NCBI RefSeq assembly: GCF_024436035.1
Contig: NZ_JANFNG010000049.1
Coordinates: 1 to 34,875 of the forward strand
Direction: 5' to 3'
DNA from: Streptomyces humicola
GTDB lineage: Bacteria; Actinomycetota; Actinomycetes; Streptomycetales; Streptomycetaceae
DNA: 34,875 nt
The notes beneath the pieces were generated by a model. It worked only from the letters and a program-made list of their open reading frames with translations. It searched no databases and had not been told where the DNA came from. Shown here piece after piece: positions 24,330 through 31,538 of the stretch (within the stretch, counting starts at the first letter, position 1; the number at the start of each line of letters is the position of its first letter). The position numbers were made by a program, and so were the translations under genes.

Positions 24330-25865
24330 ATGCAGGGACCTGCCCTTGGCCGCCGGACCGGAGCCCGCCCCGCCCCGCGTCACGCCCCACGCCTCGCCCC
24401 GCACAGCACCCCGCGCCATGCGGCCGTCCGCCGCAAGCGCCGCATGATGCGGCTCGCCGGGGTCGTCTCCCTCGCCGTCCTGACCACCAGCGGCCTCAGC
24501 AACGCGGCCATCAGCAGCCTCGGCGAGCACATCGCCCGGATCGACGCCTTCGGGGGACTCGACCACCGCCCCCCGCCCGACCCCGGCACCACCTTCCTGC
24601 TGGTCGGCACCGACGGCCGCGACAGCATCACTCCTGCGGAGAAAAGGCTCTACCACCTGGGTGGCTGGGCATGCCACTGCACCGACACGATCATGCTGGC
24701 GCACCTGTCGGCCGACCGTTCGCGGCTGAGCGTCGTCAGCATCCCCCGCGACACCTACGTGCGGCTCCCGAACCGCGGGCCCGGCGACGGCCGCCGCCCC
24801 GGCACCGGCACCAGCACCAGCACCAGCACCAGCACCAGCCCCGGCACCCATCCCGCCAGGATCAACGCGGCATACGCGGAGGGCGGCCCCAGCCTGACCG
24901 TCCGCATGGTCGAACAGCTGACGCAGGTCCACATCGACCACTACCTGGAGATGGACTTCACCAGCTTCATGCAGACCGTGGACGCCCTCGGCGGCGTCCC
25001 GGTGTGCACCGCCCGCCCGCTCCACGACCCGAAGTCCGGCCTCGTCCTGCCCGCGGGCACCACCGTTCTGGGCGGGGGCCGTGCACTGGAGTATGTGCGC
25101 TCCCGCTACGTCGACGGCACCTCGGACTTCGGCCGCATGGAGCGCCAGCAGCGCTTCATGGCCCAGGTCATCCAGCGCGCGACCAGCAGCGGGGTACTGC
25201 TCGACCCGTCCCGGCTCGCCCGGACGGTGAACACCGCGCTCGCCTCCGTACGCGCCGACAAGCAGCTCAGCTCGGCCGATCTGCTCAATCTGGCGCAGGC
25301 GATGCGGAACTTCTCTCCGAGCTCCTCGGAGTTCACCACCGTTCCGGTCGCCAACGCCCACTTCCGGGTGCCGCATGTCGGGACCACCGTGACGTGGAAC
25401 CAGAAGGCCGCGTCGAAGCTGTTCGACGCCGTCCGTCACGACCACCCGCTCGCCGTCCACCACCGCAAGCGCCATGCGCCCCAGGGCATCCCGGTGGATG
25501 TCGACCCGGCGACGATCAATGTCGAGGTGATGAACGGCACGGGCAGGCCGGGGCTCGCACTGCGCACCGCGGAGGCGTTGCACGCCACCGGATTCTCGGC
25601 CTGGGCGGTGTCGGGCGTCCCGCAGAAGGCGGCCCGTACGGTGATCTCGTACGACCCGCGCTGGGATGACTCCATGCGTTCGCTCGCCACTGCGCTGCCC
25701 GGCTCGGTGCTGCACGCGGTCAAGGGCCAGGGCCCGGTGATGCGGGTGACGGTGGGCTCGGCCTACCGCTCGGTGCGGCAGGTGCGTACCGATGACCCCA
25801 CCCCCTGGGTCGACGACAGCACGGGCATCGCCGCGCTCACCGGCGACCAGGTCGTCTGCTCGTAG
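24330..25865 (+). CDS. LCP family glycopolymer ligase with LytR_C domain
   Basis: A 511-residue protein with a basic N-terminus, one membrane helix (about 41-60), an LCP domain (about 85-300) and a LytR_C domain (about 400-480, INVEVMNGTGRPGLALRTAEAL). LCP motifs: FLLVGTDGRDS, CTDTIMLAHL, SIPRDTYVRLP, DFTSFMQTVDALGGVPVC, LEYVRSRYVDGTSDFGRMERQQRF. A Thr-Ser run from a CACCAG microsatellite is inserted after the IPRD strand. It should attach glycopolymers to peptidoglycan on the outer face of the membrane. The ATG has GGAGGT upstream. It is divergent from the ExoA-like gene and converges with the thioesterase, with a 14-base gap. Confidence 0.93.
   Translation: MQGPALGRRTGARPAPRHAPRLAPHSTPRHAAVRRKRRMMRLAGVVSLAVLTTSGLSNAAISSLGEHIARIDAFGGLDHRPPPDPGTTFLLVGTDGRDSITPAEKRLYHLGGWACHCTDTIMLAHLSADRSRLSVVSIPRDTYVRLPNRGPGDGRRPGTGTSTSTSTSTSPGTHPARINAAYAEGGPSLTVRMVEQLTQVHIDHYLEMDFTSFMQTVDALGGVPVCTARPLHDPKSGLVLPAGTTVLGGGRALEYVRSRYVDGTSDFGRMERQQRFMAQVIQRATSSGVLLDPSRLARTVNTALASVRADKQLSSADLLNLAQAMRNFSPSSSEFTTVPVANAHFRVPHVGTTVTWNQKAASKLFDAVRHDHPLAVHHRKRHAPQGIPVDVDPATINVEVMNGTGRPGLALRTAEALHATGFSAWAVSGVPQKAARTVISYDPRWDDSMRSLATALPGSVLHAVKGQGPVMRVTVGSAYRSVRQVRTDDPTPWVDDSTGIAALTGDQVVCS
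24809..24838 (+). repeat. CACCAG microsatellite inside the LCP gene
   Basis: Five perfect CACCAG units at 24809-24838, flanked by near-copies, encode an alternating Thr-Ser stretch within the LCP domain. Unit gain or loss keeps the frame, so the loop length may vary between strains. Confidence 0.9.
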
Positions 25866-25879
25866 CGGCCCGTGCGACG

Positions 25880-26407
25880 TCAGTCGTCGAGCCCTTCGGC
25901 GGCGCGCTGGTCGCGCAGCTCCATGATCGCGCGGCGCCTGGCGAGCCGGTGGGTGCGGCGGATCTGCGCCTCCTGCCACCGCCGCCGGTCCCGGTCCGTC
26001 TCGGGCACGACCTGCGGCACGGGACGCGGCTTGCCGTCCGCGTCCACCGCTACGAACACCAGGTAGGCGCTGGCGACCTGCTGGGCCGGGGTGGATTCGT
26101 TCCACCGCTCGGCCATCACCCGCACGCCGATCTCCATCGAGCTGCGTCCGGTCCAGTTGACCTGGGCCTTGACGTGCACCAGGTCCCCGATCTTGACCGG
26201 TTCGAGGAACGCCATCTCGTCCATCGCCCCGGTCACCGCAGGACCGCCGGAGTGCCGCCCGGCGACGGCACCTGCGGCGTCATCGACGAGTTTCATGATG
26301 ACGCCGCCGTGCACGGTGCCCAGCAGATTGCTGTGTTGGGCCGACATGATGTGCGAGAGGGTGACCCGCGAAGCAGAGGTGGGCTTCGGGGCGAGGTCGT
26401 CGAGCAT
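25880..26407 (-). CDS. Acyl-CoA thioesterase (hotdog fold)
   Basis: A 175-residue hotdog-fold thioesterase of the acyl-CoA hydrolase (YciA/ACOT) type that releases fatty acid from CoA. The core reads HSNLLGTVHGGVIMKLVDDAAGAVAGRHSGG, with the conserved HGG and the Asp of the active-site helix, then VKIGDLVHVKAQVNWTGRSSMEIGVRV. The C-terminus is a charged helix. The ATG at 26407 has no strong ribosome binding site. A weak hairpin (CGACG 25875-25879 with CGTCG 25885-25889) overlaps its 3' end. The 26-bp inverted repeat lies just upstream, separating it from the DUF1259 gene. Confidence 0.92.
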   Translation of the reverse strand: MLDDLAPKPTSASRVTLSHIMSAQHSNLLGTVHGGVIMKLVDDAAGAVAGRHSGGPAVTGAMDEMAFLEPVKIGDLVHVKAQVNWTGRSSMEIGVRVMAERWNESTPAQQVASAYLVFVAVDADGKPRPVPQVVPETDRDRRRWQEAQIRRTHRLARRRAIMELRDQRAAEGLDD

Positions 26408-26424
26408 GTTCTCTACTCTAGGAC

Positions 26425-26482
26425 GACCCTGGTGGCTAATTACTCAGCGTGCTCAAACGCTGAGTAATTAGCCACCAGGGTC
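26425..26482. repeat. Perfect 26-bp inverted repeat (strong hairpin)
   Basis: Bases 26425-26450 are the exact reverse complement of 26457-26482, with the six-base loop GCTCAA. The arms contain GGTGGCTAATTACTCAG and are far more AT-rich than the surroundings. A third, degenerate copy of the arm (AATTAACCACCAGGA) lies at 26520-26534. CTAGGAC occurs outside the structure on both sides (26418-26424 and 26536-26542). It could be a terminator for the DUF1259 gene on the minus strand, or a small palindromic element. Confidence 0.95.
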
Positions 26483-26549
26483 CGTGAACGAGAGCCACCC
26501 GCCGCAGTGGCGCTGTGCCAATTAACCACCAGGATCTAGGACCTCGGTT

Positions 26550-27734
26550 TCAGGACCCTGCCGTTCCGCCCGAATCGGAGCCGCCGGCGTCGCCCGGGGA
26601 GTCGGACGAGCCCGTGGAGTCGGAGCCGTTCCCGCCCTGGTCGTCGGCAGTTGCGGACGGTGAGACCGACCGCGGATGCGAGGCCGTCGTGGTGGACGGA
26701 TCCGGTGCGGATGCGGGTGCGGGTGCGGGCTGCGGCTTGAGGTTGGTGACGTCGAGCGCCGACCGGAGCTTCGTCGCCAGGGTTGTGGCGTCACCGACCG
26801 CCCAGTAGTGGATGAAGAAGATGCGAGGGCTCTCGTCCAGCATGTGGTTGTGCACCTCGACGGGCCGGATACCGCCCTTGACGAGGGCGGCAAGGACGGG
26901 GTTGACCTCCCCGGCAGTCGCCAGCAGGTCGCCGTTGATCGCGGCCCTGCCGCCGCCCAGGCCCTGGATCTTGATCACGGTGTTGACACCGATCTCCGGG
27001 GGGAGGACGTGCCCGTCGGCGACGATGGTCTCGCGTCGCGGCAGGAAGTACTCGTACATCCGCCCGTCGGCGATGCCCTTGCGGCCGATCGCCTGGTCAA
27101 TGGCCTTCTGGTTGAGGTCGAGGGGGTGCGCGCCGGGCGGCGGGGTCGGCTTGCCGATGTACGGCGCGCCGGTGACGTCGACGACGGACTTCAGGCGCCG
27201 GGCGAGGGAGACCGGGTCGCCCTTGGCCGTGAAGTGCATCCACCAGACCGAGGGGGTGGACTGGGGCAGGTGCTTGTGGATGGCGGTCTGCGTGAACCCT
27301 GCCTCCTGCAACTGCCGTGTGGCGGGCATGATTTCGGGCTCGGTGACGACCAGGTCACCCATGAGGATGACGCCGTCGCAGTAACGGGCGAAGGCCGCGT
27401 CGCCGTTGAGGGCGAGCGACGGCTGGATCTCCACGCCGCCGGCCTTGACCTTCAAGTCCCGGCGCGGGAGGGGAATTCGGAAGACGATGCCGTTGGTCAT
27501 CATCCCGATGCGTCCCATGGCACGCTCGACCGGTTGCCATTCGCCCAGCCGCGTGGGGATAGGCCGCCGTGGATGGCTGCAGTAGGCGGCGGCGTCGTGG
27601 CCGACGTACGCCGAGTCGCCCATGCGGTGCCCGATCGCGCCGACGCACCCGACGAGGGTGAGCGCGAAGGCTGCGATCATGACTGAGACCCGTCGCGGAG
27701 TACCGGTGGATCTGCTCTTCGGGACGGCGGTCAC
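26550..27734 (-). CDS. DUF1259 domain lipoprotein (LppY/LpqO-like)
   Basis: A 394-residue exported lipoprotein. The N-terminus has a basic stretch, a hydrophobic core and the lipobox LVGC (FALTLVGCVG), so lipidation at that Cys is expected. Two similar DUF1259 domains follow (about 60-195 and 210-325). Their matching segments are VILMGDLVVTEPEIMPATRQL and AAINGDLLATAGEVNPVLAAL, then HKHLPQSTPSVWWMHF and HNHMLDESPRIFFIHY. The last 65 residues are Pro/Ser/Gly/Asp-rich and probably disordered. The GTG at 27734 has GAGAGGA upstream, while the longer frame to 27818 does not. The family resembles mycobacterial LppY/LpqO and its function is unknown. It is divergent from the FMN reductase. Confidence 0.88.
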   Translation of the reverse strand: MTAVPKSRSTGTPRRVSVMIAAFALTLVGCVGAIGHRMGDSAYVGHDAAAYCSHPRRPIPTRLGEWQPVERAMGRIGMMTNGIVFRIPLPRRDLKVKAGGVEIQPSLALNGDAAFARYCDGVILMGDLVVTEPEIMPATRQLQEAGFTQTAIHKHLPQSTPSVWWMHFTAKGDPVSLARRLKSVVDVTGAPYIGKPTPPPGAHPLDLNQKAIDQAIGRKGIADGRMYEYFLPRRETIVADGHVLPPEIGVNTVIKIQGLGGGRAAINGDLLATAGEVNPVLAALVKGGIRPVEVHNHMLDESPRIFFIHYWAVGDATTLATKLRSALDVTNLKPQPAPAPASAPDPSTTTASHPRSVSPSATADDQGGNGSDSTGSSDSPGDAGGSDSGGTAGS

Positions 27735-27895
27735 GGGAGTCCTCTCTTCCAGGTCGGGTCTCCCCGCCGACCGGGTGAGGCGCCGACGTAGTGCAGCCTT
27801 CCGTCCAGACGAGTGCATTTATCGGTTTGGCGCATTTTTCCACCCGTACAGCCTATATACCCGTTCTGTCATACAGCCGTACATTCATGGATACA

Positions 27896-27915
27896 GGCTG
27901 CTCGTACGAGCAGCC
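27896..27915. promoter_or_regulatory. 20-bp perfect palindrome upstream of the FMN reductase
   Basis: GGCTGCTCGTACGAGCAGCC reads the same on both strands. It lies 56 bases before the FMN reductase ATG, in the region divergent from the DUF1259 lipoprotein. The flank is AT-rich (GCCTATATACCC) and has repeated ACAGCC/ATACAG words, so promoters are likely here. The palindrome is a good candidate operator for a dimeric regulator. Confidence 0.55.
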
Positions 27916-27970
27916 GCTTCATGCACTTGGTCGCCGCGTCATCGTCGGCCCCGGCAGCGGGAGGACCGCC

Positions 27971-28567
27971 ATGCCCGGAAACACCACTCCGCGGATCGCC
28001 GCGATGACCGCCAGCGTTCGCGAGGGACGCTTCGGTCCGACGGTGACGCGGTGGTTCGTCGACCATGCACGTGAGAGCGCGGGCCTGGACGTCGACGTCA
28101 TCGACCTCGAGGACTTCCCGCTCCCGCTCAAGCAGCCGGACTTCGGCAAGGACCCGTCGCCTCAGTCCGCTCGACTGCTCAACGGCCTGAGCCCCCGTCT
28201 GGCGGCGGCCGACGCATTCGTCGTCGTCACCCCCGAGTACAACCACAGCTTCCCCGCCTCGCTGAAGAACGTCATCGACTGGCACAACCAGGAGTGGCAC
28301 GCCAAGCCGGTCGGCTTCATCTCCTACGGCGGCATCTCCGGCGGCCTGCGCGCCGTCGAACACCTCCGGCTGGTCTTCGCCGAACTGCACGCGGTGACGA
28401 TCCGGGACACGGTGAGCTTCCACGTCGCGTGGGAACAGTTCGATCCGGAGGGCCGGCCCACCAGCCCGGAGGGGTGCAACGCGGCGGCGAAGACGATGCT
28501 CGACCAACTGCTGTGGTGGGCCCGCGCGTTGCGCGAGGCGCGCACGGCGCACCCGTACCAGGTCTGA
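27971..28567 (+). CDS. NADPH-dependent FMN reductase family protein
   Basis: A 198-residue flavodoxin-fold oxidoreductase. AAMTASVREGRFGPTVTRWF is the FMN phosphate loop, LEDFPLPL follows strand two, and VVVTPEYNHSFPASLKNVIDW is the hallmark flavin-binding motif. GFISYGGISGGLRAVEHLR is the last flavin loop. It would reduce FMN, quinones or azo compounds with NAD(P)H. The ATG at 27971 has GGGAGG just upstream, which decides the start. A 20-bp palindrome upstream may control it. Its stop codon lies in a hairpin shared with the short ORF on the other strand. Confidence 0.92.
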   Translation: MPGNTTPRIAAMTASVREGRFGPTVTRWFVDHARESAGLDVDVIDLEDFPLPLKQPDFGKDPSPQSARLLNGLSPRLAAADAFVVVTPEYNHSFPASLKNVIDWHNQEWHAKPVGFISYGGISGGLRAVEHLRLVFAELHAVTIRDTVSFHVAWEQFDPEGRPTSPEGCNAAAKTMLDQLLWWARALREARTAHPYQV

Positions 28568-28590
28568 CGCGGGCGCGGGGCGCGCGTCAG
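28564..28590. terminator. Bidirectional hairpin holding two convergent stop codons
   Basis: CTGACGCG (28564-28571) pairs perfectly with CGCGTCAG (28583-28590) around an 11-base loop. The FMN reductase TGA (28565-28567) and the stop of the minus-strand short ORF (28589-28587) are both in the stem. The symmetry suggests that both are true gene ends. Confidence 0.6.
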
Positions 28591-28706
28591 TCGCGCGGGA
28601 AGTCCTCGGTGACGAACTTGAGGCCGAGGCCGAGCGGCTTCAGGTCGATCTCCTCCCCGAATTCCACCGTCAGCTCGCCGATCCGGCTGCCACACCCGTA
28701 CTCCAT
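28587..28706 (-). CDS. Short ORF or gene remnant, 39 residues
   Basis: An ATG at 28706 opens a frame starting MEYGCGSRIGELTVEFGEE and ending FVTEDFPRD. It has the third-position GC bias of a real gene and its stop lies in a bidirectional terminator stem. The same frame continues upstream without another stop to the methyltransferase TAG at 28730-28728, so the two are in frame. I see no clear ribosome binding site at the ATG. It could be a small protein gene, the C-terminal remnant of a deleted gene, or a stop-separated tail of the methyltransferase. I do not recognise the family. Confidence 0.4.
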   Translation of the reverse strand: MEYGCGSRIGELTVEFGEEIDLKPLGLGLKFVTEDFPRD

Positions 28707-28727
28707 GGAGCTCGACAGCAGCGACTT

Positions 28728-29456
28728 CTAGTCGCAGGCCGCCACCACTAGCCGGAAGCAAGGGCTGCCGTCGGGGCGGCGGCCGAGCTCCGGCAGGTCG
28801 CGCAGGTGCACGGTGAAGCCCGCGCGGGTCAGCTCATCGCGTACGGGGGCGAGGCGGAAGGAGCGGTAGTACATGACGAAGGGCGGACGCCACAACAGGT
28901 TGCGCACCCGCATCGCCGCGTCGAAGGCGAGCACGGCCAGGTAGGACGAGGATCCCGGGCGGGCCGGTGCCGCGATGGGGAAGACGAAGCAGCCACCCGG
29001 CCGCAGCACCGCGTGGACCTGGGCGAACAGGCCGGGCCACTCCCATGGCAGGAAGTGTCCGAACGCCCCGAAACTCACCGCCAGGTCGAAGACCGGCCCG
29101 AACGGCAGCGCACGCGCATCCGCGCGCACCCACGCCACATGCGGCCCGTCCGCTGTCTCCGGCACCGCGCGGCGGCCGACCGCGAGCATGCCCGCACTGA
29201 CGTCGACGCCCGTGATCCGCTCGCGGCACGCCTGCCGCAGGACGCCCATGCCCGCGCCGGTGCCGCAGCACAGGTCCAGGCCGCTGTCGAAGACACCCAT
29301 GGCCTGCACCTGCCGCGCCACGGCGTCGAGAATGGCATCCGGGGTCCGGAACGGGGTGCGATCGAACTTCGGAGCCAGCAGGTCGTAGCCGTGCTCCACC
29401 GACGACAGGGCTTGGCGGGCGAGTTCGACGAACGTCGGACCTTCGGCGGTGACCAT
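28728..29456 (-). CDS. Class I SAM-dependent methyltransferase
   Basis: A 242-residue methyltransferase with a Rossmann-type fold. SAM-binding motif I reads GLDLCCGTGAGMGVLRQAC, the next acidic strand is ITGVDVSAGMLAVG, then WVRADARALPF and FDLAVSFGAFGHFLPWEW. The C-terminal strand pair ends PCFRLVVAACD. The methyl acceptor cannot be told from sequence. The N-terminus (FVELARQALSSVEHGYDLLAPKFDRTPFRTP) is a helical cap seen in small-molecule methyltransferases. It stands alone between the FMN reductase and the STAS gene. Downstream in the same frame is the 39-residue ORF. Confidence 0.9.
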   Translation of the reverse strand: MVTAEGPTFVELARQALSSVEHGYDLLAPKFDRTPFRTPDAILDAVARQVQAMGVFDSGLDLCCGTGAGMGVLRQACRERITGVDVSAGMLAVGRRAVPETADGPHVAWVRADARALPFGPVFDLAVSFGAFGHFLPWEWPGLFAQVHAVLRPGGCFVFPIAAPARPGSSSYLAVLAFDAAMRVRNLLWRPPFVMYYRSFRLAPVRDELTRAGFTVHLRDLPELGRRPDGSPCFRLVVAACD

Positions 29457-29494
29457 CGCCGCCCAGCATACGCAGCCTTATCGCGCCCGAGTGA

Positions 29495-29887
29495 TCACGG
29501 TTGCTCGTCGCCGGCGGCGAGGGCATCGCCCGTGGTGTCGTACAGCGGCAGGGCGTGCGTATCCCCGAGCAGCCTGAAGAGCCGGCGCACGGGCCCCTCC
29601 GGGCACACGAACCGGACCTGGTACCCCTGGCGCCTGGCTCTGCCGTTAATGCTCGCCAGCGTGCTGAGGCCATGGACATCGCAGAAGGTGACACCCGCAA
29701 GATCCACGATGGCCCGGGTGGGACCACCATGGTCGGCGAGAACGACACCCACGAATTCCTGAAGCTGCGGGCAGGTGGCCAGATCGAGCTCGCCTGCCAC
29801 CTCCGCGAGGGACCAGCCGTCGATGCGGCTCGTCGACAGCTCCAGACACGGAGCCGTCATGATCCCGTCTGTGCTCTGCTCGGCCAT
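29495..29887 (-). CDS. STAS-domain protein (anti-anti-sigma factor-like) lacking the usual Ser
   Basis: A 130-residue single STAS domain (about 15-115), of the type that binds anti-sigma kinases. WSLAEVAGELDLATCPQLQEFV and AIVDLAGVTFCDVHGLSTLASI are the defining segments. In regulated family members the residue after that Asp is a Ser or Thr that the partner kinase phosphorylates. Here Asp70 is followed by Val71, so the canonical switch is missing; Ser75 is nearby. It may be constitutively active or a non-switching partner. The ATG has GGAGGT upstream. The HATPase-type gene at 31143 is a possible partner (inference). Confidence 0.9.
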   Translation of the reverse strand: MAEQSTDGIMTAPCLELSTSRIDGWSLAEVAGELDLATCPQLQEFVGVVLADHGGPTRAIVDLAGVTFCDVHGLSTLASINGRARRQGYQVRFVCPEGPVRRLFRLLGDTHALPLYDTTGDALAAGDEQP

Positions 29888-29983
29888 CGCGCACCTCCGC
29901 CGGCGGCCCCCTTCGTGCCAGAGTCGACCGCCCCAGGGATCGTGGCGTAGGGCTGTTCGGCCCCGAGGTCTTCCCCTTATGGC

Positions 29984-30226
29984 TCAGATCGTCGAGATCG
30001 CGTAGCGGATGAAAGCGGTCCACCCGGCGGGGGCGAACGCAAGGGCCGGGCGGGTCGTGTCCTTCGAGTCACGGACGTGGACGGTGTGGGGGCAGGCAGC
30101 GACCTCGACGCAGTTGCCGCCCTCGTTGCCGCTGTATGAGGACTTGCGCCACTCGATTGCTATCTCGACGCAGTTGCCGGCCTCACTACCGCTGTAGCTG
30201 CTCTTGAACCACCGGAGGTTGCTCAT
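29984..30226 (-). CDS. DUF397 family small protein with duplicated N-terminal motif
   Basis: An 80-residue DUF397 protein, the usual partner of XRE/DUF5753 regulators in Streptomyces (the WhiJ and Scr1/Scr2 type gene pairs). The family motif W-x-KSSYSG...NCVEVA occurs twice: residues 6-23 and 26-43. The rest (HVRDSKDTTRPALAFAPAGWTAFI) is the normal C-terminal part. At DNA level the two copies are 60 bases apart (for example CGACGCAGTTGCC at 30106 and 30166). Most family members have one copy. Its start overlaps the XRE stop (ATGA), so translation is coupled. Confidence 0.93.
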   Translation of the reverse strand: MSNLRWFKSSYSGSEAGNCVEIAIEWRKSSYSGNEGGNCVEVAACPHTVHVRDSKDTTRPALAFAPAGWTAFIRYAISTI

Positions 30227-31038
30227 AGCTCCCCTGCCACCTTCTCGATCAACGCGAGCGAGTCCCTGGTCGTCAGGGCTTGCGCACGGATGATCCCATA
30301 GCGCGCCTCAAGTACGCTCAGTTCTATAGGCTTTGAGACCCATTGGCTCACACCCTGGACTTCCACGTACGCCACCTTCTGACGTCCGGCCGTCTCCAGC
30401 AGGACCATCGACCCGTCGAGCCCAGGTTGTTCGTCCGAGTCGAAGTGCATGACCTGGAGTGAGAGATTTCGAAGCCTGGAGCAGTCTGCGAGATGCAGCA
30501 ACTGTTCCTTGAGAACCTCGCGGCCGCCCACCTTGCGATAGAGAACTGACTCATCGATCACGAAGCCCAGGATCGGGAGCGGTTTACGCGTAAGCAAAGC
30601 CTGACGTTCGAGCCGAGCAGCCACGTGACGTTCGATCTCCTCTTCATCGAACGGTGGGCATCGGTAGCCGATCACGGCCTGTGCGTAACGTTCGGTCTGC
30701 AGGAGACCGGGTACAACCATGGCCTCGTACGACTGCAGGCTGACCGCCCCCCGCTCCTCGTCCGCGAACTGCGCAAAAAACGCCCGGTACTTCTCACGCT
30801 CAAGATGTGGCTTCCCCGCCCGCAGCACGCCGTTCGCGTGGAGCACCTCGTCGACCTTGTCGACGAACACGGGGCTCGGTGGTCGCCTCCCCTGCTCCAC
30901 TGACGAGACCGTGTCCAGCGAGTACCCCACAGCCTCCGACAGTTCGGCCTGCGTCATGCCCGTCAAATCACGGAAGAGCTTGACCAGTGCTCCGAAGTAC
31001 CGGAGATTCGAAGACCCTTCACCGCCCACAGCCGCCAC
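30223..31038 (-). CDS. XRE-type helix-turn-helix regulator with DUF5753 domain (WhiJ-like)
   Basis: A 271-residue regulator. The helix-turn-helix (about 14-70) reads LTGMTQAELSEAVGYSLDTVSSVEQGRR. The DUF5753 ligand/partner domain follows (about 95-265), with the signature VPGLLQTERYAQAVI and later DESVLYRKVGG and LQVMHF. The GTG at 31038 follows AGGGGAGG at good spacing, so I prefer it to the longer frame from 31128. It overlaps the DUF397 gene downstream and is divergent from the HATPase gene at 31143. In WhiJ-type groups such proteins repress development or antibiotic genes and are relieved by the DUF397 partner, and the same pairing has been described as toxin-antitoxin-like. Confidence 0.93.
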   Translation of the reverse strand: MAAVGGEGSSNLRYFGALVKLFRDLTGMTQAELSEAVGYSLDTVSSVEQGRRPPSPVFVDKVDEVLHANGVLRAGKPHLEREKYRAFFAQFADEERGAVSLQSYEAMVVPGLLQTERYAQAVIGYRCPPFDEEEIERHVAARLERQALLTRKPLPILGFVIDESVLYRKVGGREVLKEQLLHLADCSRLRNLSLQVMHFDSDEQPGLDGSMVLLETAGRQKVAYVEVQGVSQWVSKPIELSVLEARYGIIRAQALTTRDSLALIEKVAGEL

Positions 31039-31142
31039 CCCGACCGCCTCCCCTCGTACCAGTCCGACGGATCGCCCGTACTCACGCCGCGTACCCGATT
31101 CGTCACTGGTCAGGCTAGACCCGCTCACTGACAGTTGAGGCC

Positions 31143-31538
31143 ATGGAGTCCGAACTTCCCCCGATCGCGCCTGACTTCTGGCAGATGCGGCTGCGTGCCG
31201 ATCCGAGGCACCTCGCCGTCGTACGACGCACCGTGCACACGCAGTTGAGGCTCTGGGGACGCGACAATCTGGCGCGGGAGGCGGCGATGTGCGTGACCGA
31301 GCTGCTCAGCAATGTGCACAAGCACGTCGCCTCGCCCGAGTGCGTCCTCACCCTCCGCGGCACCGAGGACGGCGTGCATGTCACCGTCAGCGACAGCGAA
31401 CCCGAGCTGCCCGTCGTCGGTGAGCCCGACTACCTCTCCGAGCGCGGACGCGGGATGTTCCTGCTCAGCAAGACCGCGGACGAGTGGGGCGCGGTGCCGA
31501 CCGCGACCGGCAAAGACGTCTGGTTCGTACTGCGGTGA
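31143..31538 (+). CDS. ATP-binding protein, HATPase_c (anti-sigma/RsbW-like)
   Basis: A 131-residue GHKL-fold protein. The N-box is AAMCVTELLSNVHKHV (Glu and Asn for Mg-ATP), the G1-like box VHVTVSDSEPELPVV, and the G2-like box LSERGRGMFLLSKTADEWG. These are features of the short Streptomyces anti-sigma kinase-like proteins found in WhiJ and AbaA-type groups. It could sequester a sigma factor or phosphorylate a STAS protein; the STAS protein at 29495 lacks the usual acceptor. A GTTGAGG ribosome binding site precedes the ATG. The next gene overlaps its stop (GTGA). Confidence 0.9.
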   Translation: MESELPPIAPDFWQMRLRADPRHLAVVRRTVHTQLRLWGRDNLAREAAMCVTELLSNVHKHVASPECVLTLRGTEDGVHVTVSDSEPELPVVGEPDYLSERGRGMFLLSKTADEWGAVPTATGKDVWFVLR

